Shown piece by piece: positions 44,000 through 52,519 of a DNA stretch of 64,000 bases; positions within the stretch are counted from its first letter, which is position 1, and each line of letters starts with the position of its first letter. The DNA lies in NCBI RefSeq assembly GCF_009807035.1, contig NZ_WUBI01000002.1, forward strand, positions 496,001-560,000. Direction: 5' to 3'. A program made the position numbers and the translations under genes. The DNA is from Paenibacillus dendrobii. GTDB lineage: Bacteria > Bacillota > Bacilli > Paenibacillales > Paenibacillaceae. The notes beneath the pieces were generated by a model, which saw nothing but the letters and a program-made list of their open reading frames with translations, was not told the DNA's origin and searched no databases.

Positions 44000-44091
44000 G
44001 CTCTCACCTCAGCTTCCAGTGTACCATAACCGGGTGCTACAATTATAGCTGCAGGCATATAAAATCCAACATTTCGAGTTCCGTCACCTGT

Positions 44092-44406
44092 TCATAAATC
44101 CCTGTAATTCCGGCGGTCGCGTTCCTGACGTTCCGCATAAGCGGCAGCATCCTTTTCGTCCTGCAGTGTTTTAAGCTCTTCCATCTTGACCAAAACGACA
44201 TCTGAACCAATTTTAACGATATTCCGCCATGGTATGATCAGATCGGCGCCCCCGCCGAACAATCCCAAAAATTTGCTATAGCTGGGCACTACAATCGCAT
44301 CAATCCGGCCTTGGCGCAGATCCAGCTCAAGATCGCTGATTTGGCCAAGCCTTTTGCCGTCCACAATATTGATGACATCCTTCGTTTGAAAATCGGATAT
44401 TTTCAT
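44092..44406 (-). CDS. ylmC: YlmC/YmxH family PRC-barrel sporulation protein
   Basis: A 104-residue protein: one PRC-barrel beta domain (ISDFQTKDVINIVDGKRLGQISDLELDLRQGRIDAIVVPSY...LIIPWRNIVKIGSDVVLVKM), then a charged, helical tail. The family is limited to spore-formers. The ATG at 44406 follows GGTGGAGAAGAGT. It is the first ylm gene after sigG and lies downstream of the sigG terminator. Confidence 0.87.
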   Translation of the reverse strand: MKISDFQTKDVINIVDGKRLGQISDLELDLRQGRIDAIVVPSYSKFLGLFGGGADLIIPWRNIVKIGSDVVLVKMEELKTLQDEKDAAAYAERQERDRRNYRDL

Positions 44407-44576
44407 ACTCTTCTCCACCGCCTGCTGATCTGGAATCAAGGGCCGCAGCTCCTTTTTCGTGAGTTTTCAACCCGTAGTCCGCTACTCTGTTCATATATGA
44501 TAAGTATATGTGCGGACTGGGCAAAATGCCCTTCTTTTTACCGATTCCGGTTAAAATCACGATGAAAGTACAATCT

Positions 44577-44603
44577 AAAAAAGCGACCCTTACGGATCGC
44601 TTT
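44577..44603 (-). terminator. terminator of sigG
   Basis: AAAAAAGCGA and TCGCTTT; on the minus strand it ends in GGGTCGCTTTTTTAG. Confidence 0.8.
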
Positions 44604-44675
44604 GCTTTCAAAGGATTAAGATTGCTCCAGTGTATCTGGGTTACAAAATCCTTAATATTCAATTTTGAGTTTGAT

Positions 44676-45458
44676 TTACGACTTCACATGCTTTTGCATT
44701 TGCTGAATCGCTGATTTTTCCAAGCGGGATACCTGAGCCTGGGAAATGCCGATCTCGTCGGCAACCTCCATTTGGGTCTTCCCTTCAAAAAATCGCATGG
44801 AAAGAATCATTTTTTCCCGCTGACCTAGTCGTTGCATGGCCTCTCGGAGGGCAATTTCTTCAATCCAGAGTACGTCTTTGTTCTTGTCATCGCTAATCTG
44901 GTCCATGACATAAATGGGATCGCCGCCATCATGATAGATCGGTTCAAAGAGGGATACAGGATCCTGAATCGCATCCAGCGCGAATACCACATCTTCTTTG
45001 GGCACATTCAAAACTTCTGAAATTTCGAAAATTGTCGGTTCCCTGGAATTCTGGTTCGTCAAGGAATCTCGTACCTGCAAAGCCTTATAGGCTATATCGC
45101 GCAACGATCTCGAGACACGGATTGGATTGTTATCCCGCAGGTACCTGCGGATTTCTCCGATGATCATCGGAACCGCATAGGTCGAAAATTTCACGTTTTG
45201 CGACAAGTCAAAATTATCAATGGCCTTCATGAGTCCGATACAGCCTACCTGAAACAAATCGTCGACAAACTCTCCCCGATTGTTAAAGCGCTGGATCACG
45301 CTGAGCACTAGTCTCAGGTTGCCGTTAACCAGCTTTTCTCTGGCTGACCGTTCGTTGTTTTGCTGTAAGGCATGGAATAATTCCCGCATTTCCACATTGG
45401 TTAACACAGGCAATTTTGCGGTATCCACACCACAAATTTCGACTTTGTTTCGGGTCAT
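44676..45458 (-). CDS. sigG: RNA polymerase sigma-G, late forespore factor
   Basis: A 260-residue sigma-70 family protein of sporulation. Region 2 (NLRLVLSVIQRFNNRGEFVDDLFQVGCIGLMKAIDNFD) and region 4 (EKMILSMRFFEGKTQMEVADEIGISQAQVSRLEKSAI) are intact. The N-terminus TRNKVEICGVDTAKLPVL is the sigma-G type. The ATG at 45458 follows GGGAGGTATATCATC. The preceding stem-loop overlaps that ribosome site. Order spoIIGA-sigE-sigG is the Bacillus order. Confidence 0.95.
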   Translation of the reverse strand: MTRNKVEICGVDTAKLPVLTNVEMRELFHALQQNNERSAREKLVNGNLRLVLSVIQRFNNRGEFVDDLFQVGCIGLMKAIDNFDLSQNVKFSTYAVPMIIGEIRRYLRDNNPIRVSRSLRDIAYKALQVRDSLTNQNSREPTIFEISEVLNVPKEDVVFALDAIQDPVSLFEPIYHDGGDPIYVMDQISDDKNKDVLWIEEIALREAMQRLGQREKMILSMRFFEGKTQMEVADEIGISQAQVSRLEKSAIQQMQKHVKS

Positions 45459-45470
45459 GATGATATACCT

Positions 45471-45507
45471 CCCAAGGAGAAACATTAATGTACATTATCT
45501 CCCTGGG
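45471..45507 (-). promoter_or_regulatory. stem-loop partly covering the sigG ribosome site
   Basis: Minus-strand CCCAGGGAGA (45507-45498) pairs with TCTCCTTGGG (45480-45471), ten pairs with one G-U. The second arm contains the GGG of the GGGAGG site (45473-45468). Readthrough mRNA from the spoIIG promoter would fold this; a transcript starting inside or past the first arm would not. Confidence 0.65.
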
Positions 45508-45536
45508 GGCTCATTTTATTCCTTCGAAAAAAATTG

Positions 45537-46259
45537 CTACACCATCTTGTTAAACTCCTTGCGGAGTCTCTTAATAATTCTTTTTTCAAGTCTCGAGATA
45601 TAGGATTGAGAAATACCAAGCATGTCAGCGACGTCCTTTTGCGTTTTCTCCTCGCCGTCCTGAAGTCCAAAACGCAGTTCCATGATCGTGCGCTCCCGGT
45701 CCGTCAGCTTTTCCAAGGCTTTGTGAAGCAGTTTGCGGTCAACCTGCTCCTCGATGTTACGATAAATGGTATCGTTCTCAGTTCCAAGCACGTCGGAGAG
45801 AAGAAGCTCATTCCCGTCCCAGTCAATGTTCAGAGGTTCATCAAAAGAGACTTCGCTTCGGATTTTGCTGTTGCGACGTAAATACATCAGAATCTCATTT
45901 TCAATACAACGAGAGGCATAAGTGGCAAGTTTAATTTTTTTCTCAGGATCAAATGTATTCACCGCTTTAATCAAACCAATCGCTCCAATGGAAACGAGAT
46001 CCTCGATATTGATGCCTGTGTTCTCGAACTTGCGGGCAATGTAGACGACCAGGCGCAGATTGCGTTCAATCAGCATGGATCTGATCGCCGCATCTCCCGT
46101 GGAGAGCCGCTGCAGCAAGTACTCCTCTTCCTCGCGCGTCAGCGGTGGAGGGAGCGCCTCGCTACCGCCGATATAGTAGATTTCTTCACTCTTCAACCCC
46201 AGCAGAAAAAGGAATCGGTAATATTGCAGCTGCGCTATCAATCGCCATTTAACTAGCAT
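45537..46259 (-). CDS. sigE: RNA polymerase sigma-E precursor (pro-sigma-E)
   Basis: A 240-residue mother-cell sigma factor made as a precursor. The N-terminal pro-sequence [40 protein letters not shown] matches the form cut by SpoIIGA. Region 2 ([38 protein letters not shown]) and region 4 ([40 protein letters not shown]) are intact. The ATG at 46259 follows AGGAGGACGACAA; the longer open frame upstream is hairpin-repeat DNA. It is controlled from the spoIIGA promoter. Confidence 0.96.
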   Translation of the reverse strand: MLVKWRLIAQLQYYRFLFLLGLKSEEIYYIGGSEALPPPLTREEEEYLLQRLSTGDAAIRSMLIERNLRLVVYIARKFENTGINIEDLVSIGAIGLIKAVNTFDPEKKIKLATYASRCIENEILMYLRRNSKIRSEVSFDEPLNIDWDGNELLLSDVLGTENDTIYRNIEEQVDRKLLHKALEKLTDRERTIMELRFGLQDGEEKTQKDVADMLGISQSYISRLEKRIIKRLRKEFNKMV

Positions 46260-46275
46260 TTGTCGTCCTCCTAAA

Positions 46276-46404
46276 AGTTTCACGAAGTGAAACTGACTTC
46301 GTAAGCATAAGCATATTTTCCGAAGGGAAATTTGACTTCGTAAGCATTGACTTAGTTTCACGAAGTGAAACTGACTTCGTAAGCATTAGCTTCATAAGCA
46401 TTTT
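46276..46404. repeat. three hairpin repeat units between spoIIGA and sigE
   Basis: Units at about 46276-46311, 46314-46352 and 46354-46389, each a small hairpin (GTTTCACGAAGTGAAAC or TTTTCCGAAGGGAAA) followed by TGACTTCGTAAGCAT; a partial CTTCATAAGCAT follows. Units 1 and 3 are nearly identical. Confidence 0.88.
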
Positions 46405-46429
46405 TCTATTGTCGCTTCCACTCATCCCA

Positions 46430-47413
46430 CTAGGAGCTAATCGTAGAGGAAGGGGCTACCGACGCTTTCACGCTTGTTGTAACGCTGCCCGGCTCCTGTA
46501 CTAGGTCCGGATGTATAATGGCCTGGTAAGATCCGTCTCCACAAAGTTTCCCTCCGTCAAGCCCTATCAGAACTTTTACTGCACGGCTTGTCTGATCGCC
46601 AATACGGATTTCCACGGCATCAGGCTTTATCGCCAGCATAAATGCCGACCCCCGGTTGACTCCCCGGTAAGGAACAAGCCGCAGCCTGTCACGCCACTCA
46701 AAATCGGTTTCATCAAGCTCAAGCACCAGTTTGTCCGGTTCTCCCTCGGATAGCCGCTCCAGCCAGGTTGCAGGAAGCTTCTCCGTCCAGAGGGATGCCT
46801 CCATCACCATGACAGGCGTTCTTGTGAGCGGATCGGAGAGCTGATTCCCGGTATCCAAAAGACCTGTACAGCTAATGTGATATCCTGCAATTTCGACGTC
46901 CACCTCTCCCATATACTCTTGCCTACTCTCCAACTTGCGGCGCGTGGAATAAACAAATTTGAACCACAGCAATACAACAAAACACATAATAAAAGTAAAC
47001 CAAAACCCGATTTTCAGCTCAAACGAGAGTCCTCCCGAAGCTGTATACCATATCCCGTTAAAAATCTCTCCCGTATTTTGAAGCAAATAATGAATTCCGA
47101 TAATTCCCCCGGCAGCTGCGAAGTTGATCATATAAAAAGCCCCCATGTTCCGGATGTAATTCTGCAGACTTCCAAAACCAAAAGCAATCCAGAGCATCAG
47201 CAGGGATAACGCAAATTTAACGATAAAGGTATACATAAAAGAAAGCTCAGGCAGGAACATCATGACAACATATAACGCACCTACCGCAGCCGAGACCGTA
47301 ATTCGCCACCATCTCAGCCTTTGCTTCCTTATCCAGGCCGTTAGCCACAGAAGCGCGCCGTCTATCAACAGATTGGTGATGAATATCAGATCAATATAAA
47401 CAACCAGCTTCAT
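46430..47413 (-). CDS. spoIIGA: sigma-E processing peptidase SpoIIGA
   Basis: A 327-residue protein. Five N-terminal transmembrane helices (residues 1-155) carry a cytoplasmic aspartic-protease domain with Asp187 in GLLDTGNQLSDPLT. PYRGVNRGSAFMLAIKPD and CGDGSYQAIIHP match SpoIIGA. It cleaves pro-sigma-E in the mother cell after a forespore signal. The ATG at 47413 follows GGCAGGTG. It is separated from sigE by a 170-base hairpin-repeat stretch. Confidence 0.93.
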   Translation of the reverse strand: MKLVVYIDLIFITNLLIDGALLWLTAWIRKQRLRWWRITVSAAVGALYVVMMFLPELSFMYTFIVKFALSLLMLWIAFGFGSLQNYIRNMGAFYMINFAAAGGIIGIHYLLQNTGEIFNGIWYTASGGLSFELKIGFWFTFIMCFVVLLWFKFVYSTRRKLESRQEYMGEVDVEIAGYHISCTGLLDTGNQLSDPLTRTPVMVMEASLWTEKLPATWLERLSEGEPDKLVLELDETDFEWRDRLRLVPYRGVNRGSAFMLAIKPDAVEIRIGDQTSRAVKVLIGLDGGKLCGDGSYQAIIHPDLVQEPGSVTTSVKASVAPSSTISS

Positions 47414-47502
47414 CACCTGCCTGTCATGTCGTGGAATCTTTCGGAACGTTTGCTATACATAATAACTTGAGACATTTGCCTGATTACTTGGGAGATGTAT
47501 TT

Positions 47503-47570
47503 AGTATAAAAAGATCATGATCCAAAGTCTGTCTAAAATTGGGGGAGATACTTCAACTTTTTTTGTCGAG
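47503..47570 (-). promoter_or_regulatory. candidate spoIIG promoter with two Spo0A-box matches
   Basis: Minus strand. TAGACA (47535-47530) and TATACT (47508-47503) are 21 bases apart, a long spacer like the spoIIG promoter of B. subtilis. TTAGACA (47536-47530) over the -35 region and CTCGACA (47570-47564) upstream each match the Spo0A box TTCGACA in six of seven bases. Confidence 0.55.
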
Positions 47571-47605
47571 TTCCGTAGGGTTTTAGAGGAGATTAAGTTA
47601 ACGAA

Positions 47606-47647
47606 GAAAAGACCCGCTTATTCCGAAAGGAATGCGGGTCTTCTTCT
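47606..47647 (-). terminator. terminator of ftsZ
   Basis: AAGACCCGC and GCGGGTCTT with inner TTCC/GGAA pairing; on the minus strand it ends in GGGTCTTTTCTTC. Confidence 0.85.
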
Positions 47648-47671
47648 GTATATTCGTGTTGTATTCAATAC

Positions 47672-48793
47672 CTAGTCTTTGTTCTGACGCGAACGATTCC
47701 GCAGGAATGTCGGAATATCCAGTTGATCGCTGCTGGCTTGATTGCCGAACGGACGAAGGTTATTCGTATTGCTGCTGCGGTTGTCTGCCGGTTCTGCCGG
47801 AGCAGCACCCGGCTTGCGTGCAGCTGCGCTAGGAGCGCCGCGATGTTCAAATCCTGTAGCAATAACCGTTACTTTGATTTCATCCTTCATGCTTTCTTCG
47901 ATGATCGCACCGAAGATCATGTTGACTTCCGGGTCGGATGCCTCTGTAATGATTTCTGCCGCCTCGTTGACTTCATAGAGGGACAAATTCGTTCCGCCTG
48001 TTATGTTCATGATTATGCCTCGTGCACCTTCAATGGAAGTCTCCAGCAGCGGGCTCATGATGGCTTTGCGTGCAGCTTCTGCCGCACGGTTCTCGCCTGT
48101 AGCCATACCGATCCCCATCAAGGCCGAACCACGTTCCGTCATAATGGTTTTTACGTCCGCAAAGTCAAGGTTGATGAGACCCGGCACCTTGATCAAGTCG
48201 GAAATGCCTTGCACGGCTTGACGAAGCACGTTGTCGACTTCGCGGAACGCTTCAAGCATCGGTGTTTTTTTGTCTACGATTTCTAATAGCCGGTCATTCG
48301 GAATAACAATAAGTGTATCGACTTTTTCTTTAAGACTTTCGATCCCCAGCTCGGCCTGAGTGGAACGCTTGCGTCCTTCAAAGGTAAACGGGCGAGTAAC
48401 GACGCCCACGGTCAAAGCACCGCATTCTTTGGCGATTTCCGCGATTACCGCAGCGGCTCCCGTACCGGTTCCGCCGCCCATCCCTGCGGTAACAAACACC
48501 ATATCAGCACCTTTGAGGGTATTCATGATCAGATCACGCGACTCTTCAGCCGCCTTTTTGCCCACTTCAGGGTTGGCTCCGGCACCGAGACCACGGGTCA
48601 ATTTATCCCCAATTTGCAGTTTATGTTCCGATTTGGCCATATGCAAAGCTTGGGCGTCTGTATTCACGGTAATGAATTCCACACCTTGAACGCCATTTTC
48701 AATCATACGGTTGACAGCATTGCTTCCGCCGCCGCCTACACCTATTACTTTAATCTGCGCCAAGCTCTCCATTTCAAAATCAAATTCCAACAT
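47672..48793 (-). CDS. ftsZ: cell-division GTPase FtsZ
   Basis: A 373-residue tubulin homologue. [11 protein letters not shown] near the start, the tubulin signature [11 protein letters not shown] and the T7-loop region [11 protein letters not shown] are intact. The C-terminal [13 protein letters not shown] is the conserved peptide that binds FtsA and SepF. The ATG at 48793 follows GAGGGGGAGATGGG; an earlier in-frame ATG has no such site. It lies 62 bases past ftsA and ends at a terminator. Confidence 0.97.
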   Translation of the reverse strand: MLEFDFEMESLAQIKVIGVGGGGSNAVNRMIENGVQGVEFITVNTDAQALHMAKSEHKLQIGDKLTRGLGAGANPEVGKKAAEESRDLIMNTLKGADMVFVTAGMGGGTGTGAAAVIAEIAKECGALTVGVVTRPFTFEGRKRSTQAELGIESLKEKVDTLIVIPNDRLLEIVDKKTPMLEAFREVDNVLRQAVQGISDLIKVPGLINLDFADVKTIMTERGSALMGIGMATGENRAAEAARKAIMSPLLETSIEGARGIIMNITGGTNLSLYEVNEAAEIITEASDPEVNMIFGAIIEESMKDEIKVTVIATGFEHRGAPSAAARKPGAAPAEPADNRSSNTNNLRPFGNQASSDQLDIPTFLRNRSRQNKD

Positions 48794-48855
48794 ATTTTCC
48801 CATCTCCCCCTCATTGTGCATGGATGGCCCGTCCACTAATTCATATGGAACCTGC

Positions 48856-50133
48856 TTATATGAAATCACTGAATATATTTTTCAATCGATCAATAAAGCC
48901 CGGTTTCTGGGCAGCCTCCGGATTCGAAGCAGGACTCGCTTTAGGGCGGTTCACTGTTTTTTTGTTGCCCGCATTGCTCACGTTAGCGCTGCTGCCGCTG
49001 CGCACCCGGATACTGCGGATCACATTGTGCAAAATGCCCACACCGCTGGTATAACCAGGGTCTCTGACACCGATATAATCCGGTACGGCAATTCTGACGG
49101 ATGCTGCGAGTTCACCCTGAGCAACCTGCAAAACTCCCGGCATGGATACAGTGCCACCAGTAAGTATATAACCCCCTGGAAGCTCAGCGTAACCAAGACG
49201 CTTCACTTCTTCGCGAATCAAATGGAAAATTTCCTGTACCCGTGGCTCTACAATGGCAGCCAAATCCTCCTGGGTAAATTCCTTTTCCACGTTACTGCCT
49301 ATGCGGACAACCTTGAAAGTCACATCCGGAGCGGCATCTGCCATGAGGGCGCAGCCATACTTCAGTTTGACCTTCTCAGCCTGATCTGTAAGCGTCCGCA
49401 GTCCATATGCGATGTCATTGGTAACAAATTCACCGCCGATAGGCAGGGTTGAAGTCGAAACCATGGTTCCGCCTTCGAAGATTGCAATTGTCGTTGAGCC
49501 AGCACCAATATCAACGAGTACTGAGCCCATTGTTTTCTCGTCCTTAGACAAGGCAAGCTGCCCAGCCCCCAAGGACATGAGAACCAAATCTTTGATTTTA
49601 AGACCTGATTTCTCAACACAGCGCAAAAGATTATGTATAGCGGTCTTAGCGCCGGTAATGATGATGGCTTCCACTTCCAGACGGACGCCTATCATGCCGC
49701 GCGGATCTTGAATTCCCTCCAGCCCATCTACTACGTATTGTTTTGCAACTACATCAATGATTTCCCGGTCAGGCGGAAGCGCTACAACCTCTGCGGCCTT
49801 AAGCACACGTTCAATGTCTTCTTCACCAATTTCCCGATCCTCGTTCGATACTGCCACAACGCCGTGGCTGGATTGAAGTCCGATATGATTCCCCGAAATG
49901 CCGACATAAACCTCCGATATTTGAATACCGACCATACGTTCCGCATGATCAACGGCACTACGGATGGATTGTACAGTCTGGTCAATATCTACAATTGCAC
50001 CTTTGCGAATTCCTTCCGAGTCGGCAGATCCAACTCCAATAATATTAAAGGTTCCATTATTCACTTCCCCAATAATAGCACGAACTTTGGATGTACCGAT
50101 GTCCAAACTAACAATGATGTCATTGTTGCTCAA
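48856..50133 (-). CDS. ftsA: cell-division protein FtsA
   Basis: A 425-residue actin-like protein. The ATP-binding SLDIGTSKVRAIIGE, the inserted 1C domain (about residues 80-165) and the DIGAGSTTIAIFEGG motif are present. The C-terminal helix PGFIDRLKNIFSDFI is the membrane anchor. It tethers FtsZ to the membrane. TTG at 50133 is taken as start because AAAACAGGAGGTGCC precedes it. Confidence 0.95.
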   Translation of the reverse strand: MSNNDIIVSLDIGTSKVRAIIGEVNNGTFNIIGVGSADSEGIRKGAIVDIDQTVQSIRSAVDHAERMVGIQISEVYVGISGNHIGLQSSHGVVAVSNEDREIGEEDIERVLKAAEVVALPPDREIIDVVAKQYVVDGLEGIQDPRGMIGVRLEVEAIIITGAKTAIHNLLRCVEKSGLKIKDLVLMSLGAGQLALSKDEKTMGSVLVDIGAGSTTIAIFEGGTMVSTSTLPIGGEFVTNDIAYGLRTLTDQAEKVKLKYGCALMADAAPDVTFKVVRIGSNVEKEFTQEDLAAIVEPRVQEIFHLIREEVKRLGYAELPGGYILTGGTVSMPGVLQVAQGELAASVRIAVPDYIGVRDPGYTSGVGILHNVIRSIRVRSGSSANVSNAGNKKTVNRPKASPASNPEAAQKPGFIDRLKNIFSDFI

Positions 50134-50191
50134 CCGTGGCACCTCCTGTTTTATAAAATATCTTTCCACATGATAAAACACTCAATTCTAC

Positions 50192-50220
50192 ATATTCAAC
50201 ATAGAAGATTCTTTCCCTCT
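50192..50220 (-). promoter_or_regulatory. candidate sigma-H promoter of ftsAZ
   Basis: Minus-strand AGAGGGAAA (one mismatch to RnAGGAwWW) and GTTGAATAT (full match to RnnGAATww), 11 bases apart, about 60 bases before ftsA. B. subtilis ftsAZ also has a sigma-H promoter. Confidence 0.5.
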
Positions 50221-50288
50221 TTTTTCTACAAATTTTTCGACTGGCAACATTTAGTATTACAGGGTAAAAACCAGAAGAAAAAAGAGGG
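50215..50288. repeat. 13-bp perfect inverted repeat upstream of ftsA
   Basis: CCCTCTTTTTTCT (50215-50227) and AGAAAAAAGAGGG (50276-50288) with a 48-base loop. One arm overlaps the candidate sigma-H -35 region. Confidence 0.7.
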
Positions 50289-50406
50289 AGTTTCAAAATA
50301 GAATGAACTGCTGCTTTTCTCATTACGATACCGTTTATCGGCAAATCGACAAACAAATTTTAGTTCATTTTATATGGATAACCCATAAAATCAATTGTAG
50401 CATTTT

Positions 50407-51177
50407 TTAATTGCCGTGAGTAGTAGCATTTTGGTCCGCGTCTTCACCCCCAGAGGGCTGAAAAGGCGTATACGTATCGGCTTCGAGCATCGTGATCGTT
50501 CCCGGCTGGGCCGTCTCGATGACTTGATTCAAATACTCCACCTTGTCACTCAAAAGCGATATCGCGGTGATGACGATAAAACGGGATCTTGTGTACAGCT
50601 TGATCCGGTCTGGAAAGGAAGCCGTCGGCGATGGAATGATTTCCGAAATGTCTGATGTGAGCTCATTCGGAATGGTTCCAAGCACCTTGCATAGCTCCAC
50701 TTTGTTCGGATCCGATGCGCTCCATTTTGTAAGGATCGGCTTCTCTACGGCAATGCCGCTGCTATTCACGGAAACCTTCGTTCCGTTCGCGAGAATGGCA
50801 TCAAGACTGCCCTCTGCACCGAGCTCGTAAGCAACCGTAGGATACTCTTGAATCGTGACGTTGATCTTACCGGGAAAATGCTTGTCCACCACAGCTTTTT
50901 GTATTGATTTGATCTGTAACAGCTGATTTTCAACCTTAGACGGTGATACGCCAAAATACTGGGTCCCCGCCTTCAAACCGCTGGCCTGCAAAAGCTGCTC
51001 CCTTGAGGAAAATGTGCCTCCTGTAAACTGGATTTCCGTTACCTGGCTTACCGGAGAGCGAAAGAACAGGATGACCAGGATCGCAACAAACAACAGCAGT
51101 AGAATAGCAATGATTCTCCGGCTGGCTCTTCTCTTGGGCTTGTTCTCTTTTAAAACGGGAATTTGAGCTTTTGGCAT
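50407..51177 (-). CDS. divIB: cell-division protein DivIB/FtsQ
   Basis: A 256-residue bitopic protein. A basic cytoplasmic N-terminus (KENKPKRRASRR), one transmembrane helix (about 22-42), then POTRA (VTEIQFTGGTFSSREQLLQASGL) and the beta domain. It joins FtsL, DivIC and the PBPs to regulate septal synthesis. It follows murA with a short gap. Confidence 0.92.
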   Translation of the reverse strand: MPKAQIPVLKENKPKRRASRRIIAILLLLFVAILVILFFRSPVSQVTEIQFTGGTFSSREQLLQASGLKAGTQYFGVSPSKVENQLLQIKSIQKAVVDKHFPGKINVTIQEYPTVAYELGAEGSLDAILANGTKVSVNSSGIAVEKPILTKWSASDPNKVELCKVLGTIPNELTSDISEIIPSPTASFPDRIKLYTRSRFIVITAISLLSDKVEYLNQVIETAQPGTITMLEADTYTPFQPSGGEDADQNATTHGN

Positions 51178-51235
51178 AAGATTCTCTCCACAAAATACCT
51201 CTTATCCCCTCTTTGCAGAGGGGATAAGCCTGGCG

Positions 51236-52519
51236 TTAATTAGCTAAATCTAGTGATTTCGGCACCGGTGAAAACCGGTGAATCTCAGCTCCAAGCTTTT
51301 GAAAGAGCTGTTCAATATGTTCATATCCTCTGTCAATGTGATGCACTTGTTCTACGATGGTCTTTCCTTGGGCAGCCAGTCCGGCGATCACCAGGGCGGC
51401 ACCTGCCCGAAGGTCGGTTGCTTCAACCGTAGCACCATATAAACGCTGTACTCCACGGATAAATGCGCAGTTCAAATCGATGGAGATATCCGCACCCATT
51501 CGGGTCAATTCATCCACATGCTTGAACCTGCCCTCGAAGACGGTCTCTTTCATGACACTGAAACCATCCGCCAATGATAGCAGCACCATGACCTGGGACT
51601 GCAAATCGGTTGGAAACGACGGGTAAGGCGATGTTACGATACGCTCGACGGCTTTGGGTCGGCTCATGCAGCTTACATTCATTATATCATTGCAGATGCT
51701 AATTTGAACACCGGCCCGCTTGAGGACGTGGATCAAGGATGATAAATGCGCCGGATTGCAGTGTGTCAGCGTGACATTGCCGCGGGTTGCCGCAGCCGCA
51801 ATCATAACGGTACCTGCCACGATCCGGTCAGGAATTATGGTGTACGAACACGGTGAAAGCTGACTTACGCCCTGGATTGTAATAGTATCCGTTCCCGCGC
51901 CGATAATGCTTGCCCCCATGGCATTCAGGAAGTTCTGCAAATCCTGAATTTCCGGTTCCCTGGCCGCGTTGGTTAAAGTGGTTGTACCTTCTGCCGTGGC
52001 TGCCGCCATCATGATATTCTCGGTAGCTCCTACGCTCGGAAAATCAAGATGGATGTCGGCTCCCTTCAGTTTGTCTGCCCTGCAAATAATTTGCTGATCC
52101 AGCTCTTCAATTTCAGCGCCCAGCGCCTTAAGTCCCCGAAGATGAAGGTCGATTTTACGTTCGCCGATAGCACAGCCTCCAGGCTGATAAACAGCAACCT
52201 CTCCGAACCTCGCAAGCAGAGGCCCCATCAAAAAAATAGAGGAGCGCATTTGCTTCATTAAGTCTTCCGGTACATGAAACGAATTGGCGGACGACGTATC
52301 CACAACAACCGTCTCCTGATCATGCAAAGCCTGGCAGCCGATCCGATCCAGGATGTCCAGCATCACTTCAATATCCAGAAGACGGGGGACATTGCTCAGC
52401 TGAACTTTGCCTGCGGCCAGCAAGCTCGCTGCCAGAATAGGCAATGCTGCATTTTTTGCTCCATGGATACGTATGGTTCCTGATAGGGATTTGCCACCCT
52501 CAATCACCAATTTGTCCAA
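51236..52519 (-). CDS. murA: UDP-N-acetylglucosamine 1-carboxyvinyltransferase
   Basis: A 427-residue EPSP-synthase-fold enzyme. The catalytic, fosfomycin-binding cysteine is Cys116 in PGGCAIGERKIDLHL. RIHGAKNAALPI contains the KN pair that contacts substrate, and PSYPSFPTDLQSQ is the hinge. It makes the first committed wall precursor. The TTG at 52519 follows CTCGGAGGTGATACA. In B. subtilis the neighbouring place after murG holds murB instead. Confidence 0.95.
   Translation of the reverse strand: MDKLVIEGGKSLSGTIRIHGAKNAALPILAASLLAAGKVQLSNVPRLLDIEVMLDILDRIGCQALHDQETVVVDTSSANSFHVPEDLMKQMRSSIFLMGPLLARFGEVAVYQPGGCAIGERKIDLHLRGLKALGAEIEELDQQIICRADKLKGADIHLDFPSVGATENIMMAAATAEGTTTLTNAAREPEIQDLQNFLNAMGASIIGAGTDTITIQGVSQLSPCSYTIIPDRIVAGTVMIAAAATRGNVTLTHCNPAHLSSLIHVLKRAGVQISICNDIMNVSCMSRPKAVERIVTSPYPSFPTDLQSQVMVLLSLADGFSVMKETVFEGRFKHVDELTRMGADISIDLNCAFIRGVQRLYGATVEATDLRAGAALVIAGLAAQGKTIVEQVHHIDRGYEHIEQLFQKLGAEIHRFSPVPKSLDLAN

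Noticed and set aside
46276..46404. N-terminal extension of sigE through the hairpin repeats
   Set aside because: The frame is open by chance; AGGAGGACGACAA directly before the ATG at 46259 and the known pro-sequence fix the start.
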